A stretch of 19,780 bases of DNA from the NCBI GenBank assembly GCA_016721425.1, contig JADKID010000003.1, positions 1 through 19,780 on the forward strand. The letters are read 5' to 3'. The first letter of the stretch is position 1, and each line of letters starts with the position of its first letter. The notes below the pieces were generated by a model. That model searched no databases, was not told the origin of the DNA, and saw nothing but the letters and a program-made list of their open reading frames with translations. Made by a program: the position numbers and the translations under genes. Source of the stretch: Bryobacterales bacterium. Its GTDB lineage: Bacteria > Acidobacteriota > Terriglobia > Bryobacterales > Bryobacteraceae. This document shows, one piece after another, positions 18,893 to 19,780 of the stretch.

Positions 18893-19780
18893 TCAACTCT
18901 TCCAGCCGAGCACCCGCCGGTACGTTTGGCATCCGTGCGCCGCCCGCGAATCGTCAAACGCCTTGGTCGGAACGTCGATCAGCATCGATTGATAAAGACG
19001 GCGCACCCTCAGCCGCGCCCTGTTCTTGCGTCCTTGAAGGCCGCACTCCCATTCTTTTGGCCCAGTTGCTGCCAGCCCGCAGCCGTCAGCCGAGAACACC
19101 TGCCCAGAAATCCGCTGGCCATCGCCCAGCGAGCAGATTCCTTCGGACGCTCCCGTCCAGTTTCGTAGCCGCCATAGACGCCGGCCTTGGCCCGACGGGC
19201 GGTACTCCGCGTCACTTCACGTGAAACGCCTTGATGTAAAGGGCCGTAGGTGTCGATGACCCCCGTAGTCCATGCACCGCAGAATGAAGTGCGACGGATC
19301 GTGAATTGATCACCAGCCGCGTTGATTGCCCGACGCCGCCAGCAACCCGCTCAAACATTGCAGCCGTCGTGCGGGTCCTCGCCGGGTGCAGCTCAAAGGC
19401 GATATCCACGCCGTTCTTATCGGCGTAGTCGCGTCGGCTTCCAGCGCCCCGCCAGCTCCGCGAATCCCTCTTCCTGTAGACCCGCCGGCCGCTGCGGCCA
19501 CGGATACATCATCGGCCACAGCAGCGCCATTGAACGACGGCGACACCATCAATCCAGATTCTTCGACGCCTTGATCACCAGCTTCATCTGCGCCGTGGCC
19601 CACCGCTCTGCGCCTTCGGATTGCCGCGCGCTTCCGGGGCCGCAAATCCGTCGAACAGCTCGTCATGAGCTGGATGCGGTACCAACTGGCCCAACAGGTG
19701 CGACGCCAACTCCGACCTCACCAGGCCGTTGGTCTGGCCTTTCAACTCGCTCGCAGTAGGTCTTAGATTCCGCAGCCCGC
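18893..19780 (-). CDS. Sugar phosphate isomerase/epimerase (YcjR-like TIM barrel), partial and heavily frame-disrupted
   Basis: On the minus strand from the right edge, family blocks appear in order through changing frames: ELKGQTNGL, LFDGFAAPEARGNPKAQ, TAQMKLVIKASKNL, YPWPQRPAGLQEEGFAEL, VDIAFELHP, then DPSHFILRCMDY, YIKAFHVK, DAEYRPSG, GVYGGYE, SLGDGQ, KEWEC and MLIDVPTKAFDD. This is the xylose-isomerase-like TIM-barrel family found beside Gfo/Idh/MocA oxidoreductases. FELHP, DPSH, FHVKD and EWE hold the residues that usually bind the metal. The stop is TGA at 18895-18893 after GWKS. The N-terminus lies beyond the window. Nearly every block is in a different frame, so ten or more indels are present. 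It probably interconverts a keto or aldo sugar; the substrate is unknown. Confidence 0.68.

Overview
The window is GC-rich bacterial chromosome with densely packed genes on both strands. The mix of families suggests Acidobacteriota, probably the Bryobacterales/Solibacter line: a signal-peptide-bearing M16 peptidase pair, a Tat-exported Gfo/Idh/MocA oxidoreductase, PEP-CTERM sorting, an AsmA-like protein, an inward-rectifier K+ channel and YcjR-like sugar isomerases. That placement rests on remembered family resemblance, not on a search. I see no phage, insertion sequence, CRISPR array, complete tRNA or rRNA.

Layout. (1) 1-3479, minus strand, read right to left: a lipoprotein, a membrane glycosyltransferase with a C-terminal discoidin-like domain (joined by a GTGA overlap), a poorly resolved coding stretch, and the start of a CmcI-like 'cephalosporin hydroxylase' family protein running off the left edge. 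This looks like a surface-glycan or envelope cluster. (2) 3689-5277: a transglutaminase-like protein (minus) and a Kir-type potassium channel (plus), diverging from starts 9 nt apart. (3) 5274-8423, minus: an SRPBCC protein, then a catalytic M16 peptidase and its non-catalytic partner, in one tight operon. (4) 8450-10845, plus: RbsA-like ATPase and RbsC-like permease of a sugar ABC importer, with no binding protein in view. (5) 10879-12226, minus: Gfo/Idh/MocA oxidoreductase. (6) 12262-13671, plus: DODA/LigB extradiol dioxygenase followed by an exported O-methyltransferase. (7) 13864-14480, plus: a protein with an N-terminal prepilin signal and, one frame away, a C-terminal PEP-CTERM signal. 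(8) 14613-17071, plus: DEAD-box RNA helicase, a terminator, and a GHMP sugar kinase. (9) 17277-18845, plus: AsmA-like protein. (10) 18893-19780, minus: sugar phosphate isomerase/epimerase, running off the right edge.

Quality. At least eleven genes are broken by single-base shifts, many in G, C, A or T runs, while the conserved protein continues in another frame. Breaks are sparse in the middle (about 5.3-13.7 kb) and very dense at both ends. This points to uncorrected sequencing or assembly indels more than to real pseudogenes. I therefore annotate the underlying genes as reconstructed across the shifts.

Theme. Carbohydrate handling recurs: glycosyltransferase, sugar ABC importer, Gfo/Idh oxidoreductase, GHMP kinase, sugar isomerase. 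Envelope functions recur too: lipoprotein, AsmA-like protein, PEP-CTERM/prepilin protein, exported peptidases. The most unusual item is the candidate protein carrying both a prepilin and an exosortase sorting signal.
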